NCBI RefSeq assembly: GCF_002105155.1
Contig: NW_019029030.1
Location: forward strand, 124,001-188,000
Direction of reading: 5' to 3'
DNA: 64,000 nt
Source: Lobosporangium transversale
Taxonomy: Eukaryota > Mortierellomycota > Mortierellomycetes > Mortierellales > Mortierellaceae
Part shown: one piece after another, positions 11,401 to 22,892 of the stretch
How positions within the stretch are numbered: the first letter of the stretch is position 1
Layout of the letters: each line of letters opens with the position of its first letter
Translations under genes and position numbers: made by a program
Notes under the pieces: generated by a model
Database searches by the model: none
The model's input: only the letters and a program-made list of their open reading frames with translations
What the model was told of the DNA's origin: nothing

Positions 11401-13101
11401 TCGTGGAGGTCCGCGAAGATGATACACGGTTCAATCGCCTGCTTGAAATATTGGGTCAAGCTTATGTGGATAACCCAGAACCAAGAGTGTTGATCTTTGT
11501 TAGCCGACAGGAAGCAGCAGACAATCTACTGAGTAGTCTCATACGGCGCGGATATGTTAGCATGACCATTCATGGTGGCAAAGTAAGAGATTAAAAAAAA
11601 GCCTTTGGTTGACACTTTTGGAGATAATATGCAGGCAACTAAAATACCAATCTATATTTTTGACAATTTGCTATAAATAGGACCAAGTGGATCGTGATAG
11701 TGCAATTGCAGACTTTAAGTCAGGGGATTGTCCAATTTTAATCGCAACTTCCGTTGCTGCTCGTGGTTTAGATGTAAAAAAACTGGGCATTGTGATTAAC
11801 TATGAATGTCCCAACCATATGGAAGACTATGTACATCGTGTAGGCCGTACTGGTCGCGCAGGCAACAAAGGCATTGCCTATACCTTCATTACTCCAGAGC
11901 AGGAGAGATTCGCACCCGATATCGCAAAAGCACTGACTAATAGTAACACTCCAGTGCCTGCAGAACTGCAGGCGCTTGTGGATTCATTCCATGAGAAGGT
12001 CAAGTCTGGAGATGCCAAACAGAATGCCTCGGGATTTGGAGGCAAAGGTCTTGAAAAGTTTGAGAAAGAGCGCGACAAGGTTCTGGCCATTCAGAAGAAG
12101 GTAATTTAGAAATGATGATTCAACGCCACTGGCAACACCATTGCTTATAGCCTTTTTATGTATTACTTTAAGTGCTGATGAAGGTTATACTTCTTTATCG
12201 GAATTTAGACGTATGGTGCTGATGATGACGAAGATGGGTCTGACGGCGAAGGAGGAGAGAAAGAACTCGTATTGGAGATTAAACAAGTCCAGCCGGGTAT
12301 CACAGCAGGAAAAGCAGCCGCTTCGGCCGAAGTTATCAATGGAAGCGATTCAAGCGAGATTAATAAGAACAATAATGCGGCTATGGCTGCAGCAGGTAAC
12401 GTAAGCAAAACCCTGAACAACTCTGGTAAGATAGCAGTACCAGGCGATCCTTCAGAAGGTAATTTATTTGAAATTTATGCATCTTAATTAAATGCGACCT
12501 GGGTGGTATCATGCATAGCACTAATGAAGTTTTGGCTTGATTTCTATCCTTATATCATTCGGATATAGCCCTTCGAAAGGCCAAAGAGGCTGCAGAAGCT
12601 CTAAGCCAGTCGCTGGGGGGTGATGCCAAACAGCGTGCCCTTGAAGTCATTAATAATTTGAATCGCAATCGACCCGGGGCGACTGGCGTAGGGGCAGATT
12701 CTGGTGCGATTGGTGCCTCTTCAGAACGTGGTGGGGCTCCTGGCAGCGGAGCTGGTGGAAGCCATCGAGACAGTGGTTTTGCACTGGAGATTGAGATCAA
12801 TGATTTCCCTCCTAAGGCGCGTCTGATGGTGACACAGAAGATGATGATCAATCAAATTTCTGAACACTCGGGCGCTGCCATCACGACGCGTGGCGTGTTT
12901 GTGGAGGAAGGTAAGCAACCACCCCCAGGCGAGCGCAAGCTGTACTTATTTGTCGAGGGTGACTCTCAATTAGTGATTGACAAGGCCAAGAACGAGATCA
13001 AGCGTATCTTGACGGAAGAAACCATGCGTGCGGTCGAAGCCACAAATCGAGGAGGTGCAGGATTGGGTCGCGGCGGTGGGGGACGCTACCAGATTGTGTA
13101 G
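8479..13101 (+). CDS. PRP5: Prp5/DDX46 DEAD-box RNA helicase
   Basis: Eight exons join in phase: 8479-9501, 9597-10444, 10559-11039, 11135-11206, 11313-11582, 11681-12100, 12209-12458 and 12569-13101, for 1298 residues. Prp5/DDX46 remodels U2 snRNP during prespliceosome assembly in the nucleus. The N-terminus is RS/RD-rich (RDRDRD repeats, residues ~75-260). The conserved pre-core block [10 protein letters not shown] and the Q-motif region with [17 protein letters not shown] precede AKTGSGKT (motif I), [26 protein letters not shown] (motif II), SAT (motif III) and [10 protein letters not shown] (motif VI). The C-terminal domain typical of DDX46 is present ([11 protein letters not shown]...[13 protein letters not shown], last ~110 residues). 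DDX42 and DDX23 lack this tail. Two alternative starts lie close by in other frames, but only this ATG leads into the SR/RD region in frame. Confidence 0.96.
8707..8790 (+). repeat. In-frame hexanucleotide microsatellite (GACAGA)14 in PRP5
   Basis: Fourteen perfect tandem GACAGA units encode alternating Arg-Asp in the N-terminal RD domain of the Prp5 homologue, with degenerate units continuing on both sides. Because the unit is six bases, length changes stay in frame. Confidence 0.95.
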
Positions 13102-13192
13102 ACATACTAGAACAATCATTGTGCGATCCATTTCTTCAGAATAATAACAATAATAATATGATGATGATGACCCTTTGAGTCTTTTTATTATA

Positions 13193-14720
13193 CTACTCTC
13201 CTTGGCTAGCATAGTGGAAATAGAGTGGTATACAAACACAAATATTGATGACAGCTACAGCTGCGATTCCAGCAAATACCCACTTTTCACCACGAGTGAA
13301 CCCCATCGATGTTTGAGCCTTGACCACCCTTGCCTCAGCATCAATGACTTCAGATGCAATTGCATCTGTTAACGGGGGGGCAAGCTGTCCTCCGTCCTCC
13401 TCTTGTGTCTCTCCATCAATTTCGCTTTCATGATCCTGCTGGGGGCGATAATGGTGATGGTGTCGGTCGAGCTTCCGCATTGCCTTGCGTAAAGACCTCT
13501 TCCCAAAGATGGACAGGGTCACGATGGAGCACACGATAAAAATGCCATTCATAATCAAAATGACGATATTTTTGGTCTCCAACTCTGGGTTATCGATTCC
13601 AGAGAGACCCTTGAGCAAGGAACCGATCCAAATACCGAGACAAGATCCTGGAAACACGCCGACTAAGGTTGCCCAGACAAGAGTGTGAAGCGAAATTGAG
13701 GTAATAGAAAAGAAGTAGCTGATCAAGTTGAAGGGGATTGGTGTCAGGCGCAACATTACGACTATTTTCCAGCCTATTAGGAAAAAGATGATAAAGAGAG
13801 GTATAAACATTAAGTTACTCTTCACATCGGTCTTGCCTTTTCTGAAGAACCTGAATAGTATGTCCAATATTTTACCATCATCTTTGATCACTTCGTCCAA
13901 CGCATTGAATTTTGGATGTTGTGACATCATGCCCTTGACCCAATCATAAAAGATGTAACGGCCAAATAAAAACGATCCCATTGCACCAAAGGCATCTCCA
14001 ACAAGAACAATAGCCAGTGCAAACGGTATGGGCTTGAACAAAAAGCCTGCTCCAATGGTAAAGAGGGATCCTGGCAAAAAAAGCCATATCGCAATTGTAT
14101 AAAACAAGATAAACAGAAGAGCACCCATGCTCTTATGGTCATCAACATAACTAGCAAAATATGAAATAAAAAAAGGAATAAAAAAAAAAATCAATATGGT
14201 TGTATTGTTTTCCCGGCACTGCTGCGGAGCTGAGGAAGAATGAGAGCATTTCCTGAAACAAAGGGAACACGTACTGCAAAATCTCTTTGACACGATCTTG
14301 TACCCTGAAGACAGTGAATGCCAAGACCACCAATGTTATCAGTGTCGTCAACAATAGTGCTCGAAAGTATGTATGTTTTGTCCAAGTGCTAGGATGAAGT
14401 CCATTTTTAATTGTCCATTCAGTCCACGTCGTTGTCAATACCTCGTTCTGTTGTTGCTCATTAGTATGCCTTGATATCGAATGGGTTGATTTTCGTGGGA
14501 GTGCCTGCATACTGTGACCACTACCATCTTGAGTACGGTGTAGACTAACTTTTGTTCCTGCATCTTCTCTTGGCGTGGGTGTGATTAGAGGTGACTGTTC
14601 AGAGACTCGGTTCCGGGAATGATCTATTTCATCATTATCTTCTTCATAATGTATTCTGACTACTGAAGACAACACATTCTGATCGTGTTGTTCATACTGT
14701 TCGTCTTGCTGTTCAGTCAT
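13193..14720 (-). CDS. TVP38/TMEM64 (VTT/DedA-like) Golgi membrane protein
   Basis: Two exons on the minus strand, 14720-14275 and 14150-13193, with a 124-nt intron (donor GTACGT, acceptor CTAG) give 467 residues. The splice restores the family pattern: YVDDHKSMGALLFILFY, then FLPGSLFTIGAGFLF, then GDAFGAMGSFLFGRYIF, the VTT-domain core. Proteins of this family are multispan membrane proteins of the Golgi/ER linked to vesicle transport and, for TMEM41B/VMP1 relatives, to lipid scrambling. The N-terminal ~115 residues are hydrophilic (Gln/Glu-rich) and cytosolic by inference; at least five hydrophobic segments follow, with a last helix near the C-terminus (WVFAGIAAVAVINICVC). The gene converges on PRP5 with only 91 bp between stops. 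Confidence 0.88.
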
Positions 14721-15286
14721 CGCGGGATATATACAAGAATATGAGAAGAGAAAAGAGAATAGGGGAATAAAAGAATATGTTTATGTACAAGATTTAAAGT
14801 GAACAGGGAGGAGGGAAGGGATAGATGAGGAGGAAGGAGAAGTAAAAAGAAGCGATTAAAAAGTTAAATAGGAAGGGTAAATGTTTGACAGAACAAGTAA
14901 AAATGTGAAGATCATACGCGTGTATTGATTACCAGCCAGTGGACTGACAGGACAGACAGAGCGAATAGAAAAGACGATTTGTGATCATGGAGAGGGGCTT
15001 TAACAAGGGTCAGTGTAGAAAAGGAGAGAGCGAGTTGAAGTGAGAATATCTATGATCCATTGAAAATGTGCGTGTGCACCTCTGCGCCCACATGGACATC
15101 CCACAATGAGGTCATTTTGCCTGCAAGTGCCCATCACTAAAATACAGCTCTTTATTTTAATATTAATACTATTGATGTATTTTATTATATCCACAATTTC
15201 TACACATATTCATATATTTATACATAAATATTTATAACATTTTATTTACCAGTTCGTGGCACAAAACAATGACGACGGACGCTCTC
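14721..15286. other. Intergenic
   Basis: 566 bases upstream of the TVP38-like gene and downstream of the next minus-strand gene. AT-rich at 15150-15245. I see no gene or clear repeat. Confidence 0.6.
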
Positions 15287-16474
15287 TCAGTAAAAATACA
15301 CTAGGATAATTCGCAGTGACTGCATGATGGCTTGGATCAGCGACACTGTACCCCGGGCAAGATCATCTGCACCCCAGACCACAACCTCTGCCAACCCTAC
15401 CACCCGAAGCACACACCAGAGGATCAGCAAGACCACTAAGCCTTCCCAAGCCATGATAGCGCATTGCATCCAGAATGGCCTCCGACTTAAGAACGCATCA
15501 TGCGCCAAGAATAGAGCCAGACTCATCTCTGTGACTTTGCCTATCCCAAGGATATCATGTATTGCCAACGTCATGCCCGCTCTAGGTGGATAGTGCTGGT
15601 TACATTGTGAATTATGGAGATAGCAAGCATGCTCCTGAGTCTGAGATGAGATTAAATGGCATTGCTGGTGTCCATTGGCTCGTTGGCCCTGCTGTTCATG
15701 GTATGGGCGTGATGTTATGGATTGATCACTGAGGTTATGCGACGGGTGTAGCATGATCTCACCCCTACCACAACCACTTGTATGCTCATCTGAGTCAGAT
15801 TCTGAAAAAAAGGAGTTGTCATGATCTTGCTTAGTTACCACTAAACTGTTCCTCTTTATACCAAAATACTTTTCTCTCTTGGCCTGGCGTTTCTCTATTA
15901 TTGAAACATCAGTATCTGATTTGTTGGCTTTAGTTGAAATCCATATCCTTGAAGTTTTGCTGAGAGTTGATTCATCGTTGCAGCATTTACTACAATCCCA
16001 TCCCTCTTGCTTGAGCATGGCGTGTTCAGACCTCCCCACTCGACTCTTCCATCCAGTCCAGAGCGCTGAAGACCAACCTGCTCCGTTGCTCGAGTTCTGC
16101 CCCTGAATGGTACATGAGTGTTTAGGTGATTCTTTATCCTTTTTGCTGAACAGCCCTCGTAGCTTTGGGCTTTTGGCATTGGTATTCAGGTCCGAGCATA
16201 GCCTCGGCTCTTGAGGAGCTGTTGAAGATGGGAATAAGGCAGCAAGAGGGGAAGATAATCTATAGGTTATAGTAGTAACTGAGTCCTGGTCAGGAGTTTT
16301 TTTTGTTGGCTTTGTGACCTTTATGACAGGTGGAGTACGTCTAATACGGAACTCTTTTATCTTTTTGACATTGCTATTAGAATCGGATGTGGATGAAGGA
16401 GAGGAAGAGGCTGTTTTGAGGAATGCCCTGAATGGTGTGTTTGAAGAGGAAGTCATTAGAGATATGAATAGCAA
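15287..16474 (-). CDS. Unrecognised protein with C-terminal membrane segments
   Basis: Intronless ORF of 395 residues; the first ATG is at 16474 and a second (MTSSSNTPF) lies six codons later. I do not recognise the family. Residues 1-270 are hydrophilic, basic and serine-rich, with a cysteine pair in WDCSKCCND and a KKDKESPK cluster. Residues ~295-395 are hydrophobic: LALFLAHDAFLS, then WEGLVVLLILWCVLRVVGLAEVVVW, and a final amphipathic stretch, suggesting a tail-anchored or two-helix membrane protein with a cytosolic N-terminus. It is divergent from ATP14 across 257 bp. The length of the open frame and a sharp soluble/hydrophobic division argue for a real gene; function cannot be inferred. 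Confidence 0.7.
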   Translation of the reverse strand: MLFISLMTSSSNTPFRAFLKTASSSPSSTSDSNSNVKKIKEFRIRRTPPVIKVTKPTKKTPDQDSVTTITYRLSSPLAALFPSSTAPQEPRLCSDLNTNAKSPKLRGLFSKKDKESPKHSCTIQGQNSSNGAGWSSALWTGWKSRVGRSEHAMLKQEGWDCSKCCNDESTLSKTSRIWISTKANKSDTDVSIIEKRQAKREKYFGIKRNSLVVTKQDHDNSFFSESDSDEHTSGCGRGEIMLHPSHNLSDQSITSRPYHEQQGQRANGHQQCHLISSQTQEHACYLHNSQCNQHYPPRAGMTLAIHDILGIGKVTEMSLALFLAHDAFLSRRPFWMQCAIMAWEGLVVLLILWCVLRVVGLAEVVVWGADDLARGTVSLIQAIMQSLRIILVYFY

Positions 16475-16731
16475 CTATATTATACAAAGTAGAAAATATA
16501 TTTGCACAGAACGCTTTTTGTGTCGTGATGGGGAGTGTGAATGAGCCGATGTGCAATAATAGAGGGCTTAGATAATTTCTCTTATTGACGATCGCCCGCC
16601 ACAACAAACACAGCGAGAGACGTCGGGACAGCACAGAGAATCAACAATTCTGCGATTTCGAGTACTCCCGCATCCATTTCCTCTCTTTTCTTCTTTTCTC
16701 ATCACTCCACATCATACCTTACACATTCGCT

Positions 16732-17550
16732 ATGATCGCATCTCGCTTCATTCGTCTCGCTGTAAGAACCAAACAAACAAACGAACAAACAAACAAACAT
16801 TCATACAGAAAAAAAAAAAAAAAAAGCTTTGAGGATTTCACACCATTCTACTTTCACATAATTCAGGATCTTTATTTTTATCATGATGAATATTTATATG
16901 ATCTCAGCTATTTTTTATATTTTATCGCGATGCATGGATAAAATAATGGCGATTTATTGATTTGTCTTGAAACCATCAGGAAAGGTCAGGAAGTAATTTT
17001 TGTGGATGGATTGGAGGAACATCACAATGATCTCTTGCAAATATGCAATCTTTGATCTTTAAAGATCTCGTTACAAAAATTTCAGGAGAGATGAAAACTA
17101 CTCAAATCATCACTTCGTATAAAGATGCATCACACCAACTCAAACGATGTTGCTTGAGAGCACGAATAGCTGGACAAAAGAAAAGTTCTTTGTTAAGATA
17201 GTCTCTTTATATTACAAACCTCTGAGCTCAACGTTTTTTTGTCTTGAACATACCTTTTGACCCATATAATTAGGCCCCCGTCTCGCGTGCTGTTGCTGCC
17301 CGTCCTGCCGCTTTCATGGCCGTTCGCAGCTTCACCTCCCCTTCGGCCCCTTCGCAAGGTATATATATTTCTCACTTGATAATAATACTGATGTCTTTTT
17401 GCTGTGAAGAAACAAGTGGTGATCTGACTTTGCTGACTTCTTTCTCGTCATGTCTCGCTATAGATATCCTCAAGGACTTGTACATCAAGGAGCTCAAGGG
17501 TTATAAGCCTGCCCCCGAGGTATGCGTCCGTTCACACATGTTCATAATCT

Positions 17551-17602
<52 letters not shown>

Positions 17603-17998
17603 CCGGTCCATAAAAACTGGCAAGTTAACGAGTATAGAATGGTTAGCGAAATATTGACCTTTGAATTTGCGCTACCTTTTATCTCTCATAGACCAAGGGT
17701 GCTGATGCCTCTTCCCAGGTCAAGGAGTTCAAGACCCCTGCTACTCCTGCTGTAAGTAAATTTTCCTTTTTTTTTTTTTTTTTTTTTTTTTTAGCATCGC
17801 GTCATCCAACTCTATCCCAGCAAGTACCCTAACATAATCATCTCGCCGTGTTTTTAGGCCCCTGCCGTTGATGCCAGTGCCGATCTTGCTGCCTGGGAGA
17901 CCGCCAATGCCGAGATTGCTGATGCTGTCTCTGAAGAGGCTGTTGAGGAGGCTGAGGAGGAGGAGGTCGAGGAAGAGGAGGAGGAGCATCACCACTAA
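16732..17998 (+). CDS. ATP14: Mitochondrial F1Fo-ATP synthase subunit h (Atp14)
   Basis: Five small exons (16732-16761, 17274-17358, 17464-17519, 17692-17751, 17858-17998) join in phase to 123 residues, close to the yeast length of 124. Subunit h is part of the peripheral stalk of the inner-membrane ATP synthase. The first ~35 residues are Arg/Ala/Ser-rich without acids, a typical mitochondrial presequence (MIASRFIRLA, then VAARPAAFMAVRSFT). The mature start DILKDLYIKELKGYKPAP matches the yeast VIQDLYLRELKDTKLAP pattern, and the protein ends in an extremely acidic tail finishing HHH, like the acidic yeast tail ending in SH. Intron 1 is 512 nt; intron 3 contains a run of about 51 T and intron 4 a run of about 25 T. 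Codon choice is C-ending and biased, fitting high expression. Confidence 0.92.
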
Positions 17999-18534
17999 GA
18001 TGTCTTCTGTTTAGAACCTCGTCTATTCTATCATATCATTTTCTCCCCTCTCTCTAAAACTCTCATGTACTTGTCCATCGTCTCTCTCTACTCTCGAGTC
18101 TTTTGCAGAAACCCAAAGGACAGTTCAAAATAAATTTAACCAGAATATACACATCAAGGTTCTTTGTTCTGAGAAAAGTGTCATTTTGATAATAGAATAG
18201 GGATGAACAATAATTAAAGAATAAATATCTTATTTGATGGTGATATTGCGTTTAAAAGGCTCGTTAGCTCTGATAAATCCTTAATGGCGTGCTTTTCTGA
18301 TACTAATGCCGTTAATAGGCCTCCATCATCTTTGTTAGAACTACTACAGACGCGTCTGTCAGTGATCACTTATCCCGTGGCATGTAGTGAAAGAGTGAAA
18401 TACATAAAAAATAGGAATGAGGTGTTTCATAATTTCAATATGTCTTTACTTTTTATTGACAAGGACTGATGGCAACATTAACAAATTAGAAAATAATTAG
18501 ACAATAGAGGCGAACAATTATCCAGAGTGCTTTT
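17999..18534. other. Intergenic, convergent 3' ends
   Basis: 536 bases between ATP14 and the 3' end of ISN1. Pyrimidine-rich 3' UTR-like sequence after ATP14, then AT-rich DNA. No gene or repeat seen. Confidence 0.6.
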
Positions 18535-19280
18535 TTACTCGGTCTCTGAAGGGAAGGTCAAAAGAGGAGTCAGTTCCTTCAAGACACCTTCCGTCTCCTC
18601 TGGACTGACAATCCAGAGGGTACAGCAGCTGGAACGTGTAGCAAAATCATTTCCAGTTGACAAGAACTAAAGCATCCAAAACACAAACATTAAGATGTTT
18701 TAGAATATAAATTACTAGATAACAAAACCTTATCAGTAATGGGTCCTGAGCAATAGTTCATAATATTCATACCTGATCACCAACGTGAACAGTGGCATCG
18801 GGTGCAGTCCCAAGATAACTTTGGAGTACCTGAACGCCAATTAACTTATTACCACTGTTACCAATTATATGAAGGAATGATGGGCATGGTTAGATCTCAT
18901 TAACTTATCTTTTCCTGTATTCAAACTTGAGGACTGCATGATGCAACGTATGTGAGCCAACTTACATATCAACAAAGACATCACTTCCACCATTAAAGAC
19001 ACAGAAGGGGATAGCGACTTTGGAAGGGCCGGACATTTGTTGGTACTCCAATAGGCGTTGTTGGGTCGAAAGCACACATTCATCCAGTTGTTCACGCGCA
19101 ATCTTGGCGCCCTCGAGAGGGACAATACCTACAGCACGCAGCTTACGTAGGACGGTAGTCTTAAGGTTCATGTTAGAGACGCAACGCCTCAAGTTCTCTT
19201 CAGCCACATCCAACAATTCTTGAATATCTTCAGACTTCCAGGCAAGCATATCAGCTGGCTGATACATTCTGAGGAAAAAG

Positions 19281-19313
<33 letters not shown>

Positions 19314-20735
19314 TTATGACTTGTTAGAAGTATTGTACTTCAACAGCCAAGGGGTACTGATATCATTCACTACAAAAAAAAAAAAAAAAAAAAAAAAGTT
19401 CCAGGAAGCTTACTCTGGCACGATGTAAGTGAGTCCTACGACGCCTTCCTCAGTAGCCCCACCCTTTTTCCATCCACAGCGGAAGAGGTAGTTACACTCG
19501 CCTCCAAGGACGTAGAATCTCTCCAGTTGCTTCTCTGACAACTTATGGTTGCGGAAACTGCGTAGAAGGCCTCCCAGACGCTCTTCATACTTACTGGCAT
19601 CACCAGGATAGCCGGCTGCGGTGACAATAGCGACATTGAGGCCAGCACGTATCAATGTAATCAAAAGTGGGATCAAAGACGAGGTTTCGGTGAAACAGGT
19701 ACCATCATCGTACAAAGTCATATCACCATCACTTAAGAGCAAAATATTGAGAGTGTCCAATTAAATTTTAGTTATTCACAGCCGCATGAATTCTTTCCTC
19801 GCAGACAATGTTCTCTCAAAAAGGTTCATCACTTACAAGGTGATCAATTTAAGGGTAGGTGCGATCGCCATGACTTGAGCTGTGTTCAAGATCCTAGAAG
19901 GCAATAAACGAAAAACTCATGTCAGATGTTTGATATCATAAGAGAACGTATTCGATGGTATATTGCTTGCCAATGAGGATTCATTATCCGATACTGGCCG
20001 AATCCATATGCGCACCTTCTGATATCGTTAAAGCTTGGAGGAACGAACCGCCTAGCTGCAATGGAATGTTTTGCATTCGCATTCAAAAAAGCGGCTTCCA
20101 GGGGCAATGGTGTGAAAAAAGACGCGACTGACGGTACTATCCTGTGCAACCGTGAGTGCTCAGGCACGCCTTTACGGACTTTCCGACGATGTTCTTCGAT
20201 CATGGCCTCGACCGACTTCATTATCTCAAGGTAGCGCTGAAGATTGGCATCAACCATAGGTTTTTCTTCCTCCTGATAATCATTATTATCTTCATCCCCA
20301 TTACCGGCTTCTGGTCCCTGTTGGCTACCACCCCTAGCGTCAGATGGGGTTAGGACCGGCTTACGAGGTTTAGCATGTAAAACGAAAGGCGTGAGAAGCA
20401 AGCCTTTGATAAACTCGATAAGAGGATCGCGTTTCTAAAACATAGAACACATCAGTGTGAGATTTTAAAGAAGGATACTTACAAAAAAAAAAAAAAAAAA
20501 AAAAAAAGAGTAAAGTCATTGAAGCTTCATGACAAATTCATTCATTTGTGCCTTACATGAGCACGCAATTGATAGTTGATCTATTTATTTTATTTTATTT
20601 TATTTTTTAAAAAAAAAAGAGAAGAAAATAGATTTAGCTTGTGGTTGGATATTCGGATATGAAAGGTACTATACGCTCGGCCCTGGTTCCCAATAGGGCT
20701 TGTCTTCGGAAGCTTACTCTGTAGGAGGATGTCAT
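18535..20735 (-). CDS. ISN1: IMP-specific 5'-nucleotidase Isn1
   Basis: Eight minus-strand exons join in phase: 20735-20718, 20580-20557, 20434-20016, 19893-19837, 19731-19414, 19268-18966, 18854-18773 and 18666-18535, giving 450 residues, the same as yeast Isn1. The enzyme hydrolyses IMP to inosine in the cytosol. The N-terminus MTSSYR-INYQLRAH-KRDPLIEFIKGLL matches the family start and is built from two micro-exons (18 and 24 nt). Catalytic HAD-like motif FDGDMTLYDDG lies near residue 173, followed by VTAAGYPGDASKYEERLGGLL, the GGECNYLFRC block and, near the C-terminus, HVGDQFLSTGNDFATR, all family hallmarks. Introns contain long A runs on the + strand (T in the sense strand). The exon chain was chosen by phase plus motif continuity, so small junction shifts are possible. 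Confidence 0.94.
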
Positions 20736-21589
20736 ATTGAGGTGGCGCCAAGAGAATTCAGTAGGAACTGTGGAGAGTGTGTAATGAAGGTGATGGTGTA
20801 CAAGACTGGATATAATATACAAAAACAAGAAGCATACAAAAGAAAGAAGAAAGAAGGAGCCCCAGATGTTTTCCAAAGAGTCTTAAATATTGGGGTTCAT
20901 GTAGTCCAAGTCTGGTACACACCTCCCTGAAAATTGGAAAAGTAGTGGATGATCCCAAAAAAAGGAAAGTGGTGGATGCACGTCGTTGATTGGTTGATGT
21001 GATGAGCAGCTCGAATTCGCGTTAAATACGTCACCGTAACTGTAAATCATCGCCTTCTCGAAACCTGCTCTAGACCCCATACACTCGAGGTACTGTAACA
21101 GAAGCCCAAGGAGCTTGAACTACTTAAGCATGGAACAGTAGTACCATCACATAAGGCTAAGTAAGCAGTATCGGCTCGCAAGGGCTGGATGAAGTGTATG
21201 CACGTGTTCGTTTGAGGCCAACATTAGAGTCGAAATTGCTGCGCCCAACCCGTTAGCTCACTTGCGAGACATCGACAAGGGTTATGGGTATGTTACAAGG
21301 AAGATGCCTTGAGGTCATTTGATATGTCTTGGATTAGCTTGTCATTCTCACTGCGATATCAAGAAATAATTACTGCGTGAACGTCCCAAAAATGTGCCAG
21401 ATTATTGAAGGCTGTTCACTCAAACAAATGCGTAATCGTGGCCTATATGCCTCAAGATGAGATACTTGGAGTGCGTTACTCAACAGCTTGAGTATCGCCT
21501 GCAGAGTGCCCTTCTTACCATATAAGGGCAAAAGAATATTCCTTGGAAAAGGACTTTCACACAAACGTCTATACCGACTTGAAGAACAT
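20736..21589. other. Intergenic with decayed sequence
   Basis: Upstream of ISN1. No supported gene. A 78-codon minus-strand frame (21603-21370) starts inside the adjacent LTR and resembles nothing I know; it is probably chance or debris. Confidence 0.5.
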
Positions 21590-21762
21590 TGCGCCATAAT
21601 CACCTAAAACTCTATATAGCTAATTTACATTAATATTAATATCCGTGACATACAATAATAGAAAAGAGGTATAAATACTCTTTTCTATTATGAAAATAAA
21701 GATCCTCATTCTTGTCTCGTTATATCTCAGTTCATTATTAATTTATCAGGTTTGATTCTCCA
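21590..21762 (+). mobile_element. Solo LTR, family A (173 bp)
   Basis: Begins TGCGCCATAATC and ends TTGATTCTCCA, flanked on both sides by AACAT (21585-21589 and 21763-21767), a perfect 5-bp target-site duplication. The same sequence recurs at 54009-54186 with a different duplication, so the ends are firm. It contains a TATAAATA element centred in a 14-bp perfect inverted repeat (ATAATAGAAAAGAG and its complement). No internal retroelement sequence is attached, so it is a solo LTR left by recombination. Confidence 0.9.
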
Positions 21763-22189
21763 AACATCATTACTTCCTTTCCTTTAGTACAAAAGCCCAA
21801 TTACATCGCACTAAATTAAAAGCTAGTTCTATTCCAGTTCAGAATATCGATGAAAAACAAACACGAAATGTACATTGGCTCGAAAGACTGCTTCGCCATT
21901 ACTAGGCAATCAGCCAGCAGTTATCTTCTCAAAAGCGTATGGCTTTTGCCCCGGCCCGGCCCCCAATTACTGGTTAGTGTGGTAGCACCATCGTTTTTAA
22001 TTAGAGAGCATTCCAGCCCAAGGATAGCGAGATTCCAGAAATTATGGGTAAGACGGTGCTAAAAAAAGAAATACAGTGTTTAAAGATGACAGACGGCAGG
22101 ATAGTGGTCAGGCTGATTTTCGTCTCGAACATGCTGTTAAGACAGAACATCATACTTACAGGTCCTGGTATTGGAGCTGACAATTCTGT
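21763..22189. other. Intergenic between solo LTR and direct repeat
   Basis: About 430 bases with no supported gene. A frame beginning at 22044 runs into the following repeat in phase, so part of this may be a longer 5' end of that repeat's source element. Confidence 0.45.
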
Positions 22190-22715
22190 CAAAAAGCTAC
22201 GCAAACCATATGTGTTTCGGGAGCCACTATGGGCCTTTTACATCAGTAACACGTCGAAGGAAGCGATCGTACAGTAGTTTTGGAACGCTGCACAGAGGTC
22301 AGAGATGGACCTTGCATATATTGATCTACTAGACCTCTTTGAGCTTCGTGTTCATGAAAACTACGGAAGCGATCCTTCCAATCCGACCCTTGTGCCAATT
22401 GGCGGAGGCAAATTTAACGCCTACATACAAAAAACACGAGTATTTTTTTGCTACCGCATTCAGGTCGGCTTGCGAAAAAGGCACGTACTTGTCTCATTAC
22501 TCATTAGCTCTCTTTTTCATATAGTCGGGATATTTCTATAGTCCTCAGGCCTGGACTTGCTTACTCTTACATCATGAGTAGTCATGTCAGGCCCCGATAG
22601 GAAACTATACGTCAAAAAAAAATAAAAAAAAATAAAAAAAACGTTGATTAAAATGTTTCCCACACTTCATTAAATTAATGCCTGTGTCTGCGCTGTCCAA
22701 TGCTCCGCACTGAAA
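22190..22715 (+). repeat. Dispersed direct repeat R, copy 1 (~526 bp)
   Basis: Nearly the same sequence as 28174-28691, with a handful of substitutions, a 1-bp indel and a variable A-rich tail (A8TA9TA8-like near 22613-22641). It holds a broken reading frame containing FREPLWAFYISNTSKEAIVQ, a stop, then MDLAYIDLLDLFELRVHENY and GGGKFNAYIQKTRVFF, whose codon-like conservation suggests descent from a gene or transposon. I do not recognise the family. No TG...CA ends or target duplication are evident. It ends 177 bp before the ACP1 start codon. Confidence 0.85.
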
Positions 22716-22892
22716 TTTCAACTGGAATTAACAGCCTTCCACAGTCACAGTTATTACGTATTTTGAGAGGGACTTGTGCCGTATTTCAGCTTGTTGCTAA
22801 CAGGATTCCGTTTTTTATTTATTTATTTTTTCTTCTTACTCCGTCTCATAATTCAACTCCCATTGTTCATTGACACCAAATATCCTTTCAAC

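Noticed and set aside
13354-13949. Three + strand frames of 61-73 codons
   Set aside because: Antisense to the TVP38-like membrane protein; hydrophobic codons read backwards produce open frames.
21181-21365. Possible tRNA or small RNA gene in the ISN1-ACP1 spacer
   Set aside because: No acceptor, D and T arms could be matched; nowhere in the window did I find a convincing tRNA T-loop with paired stems.
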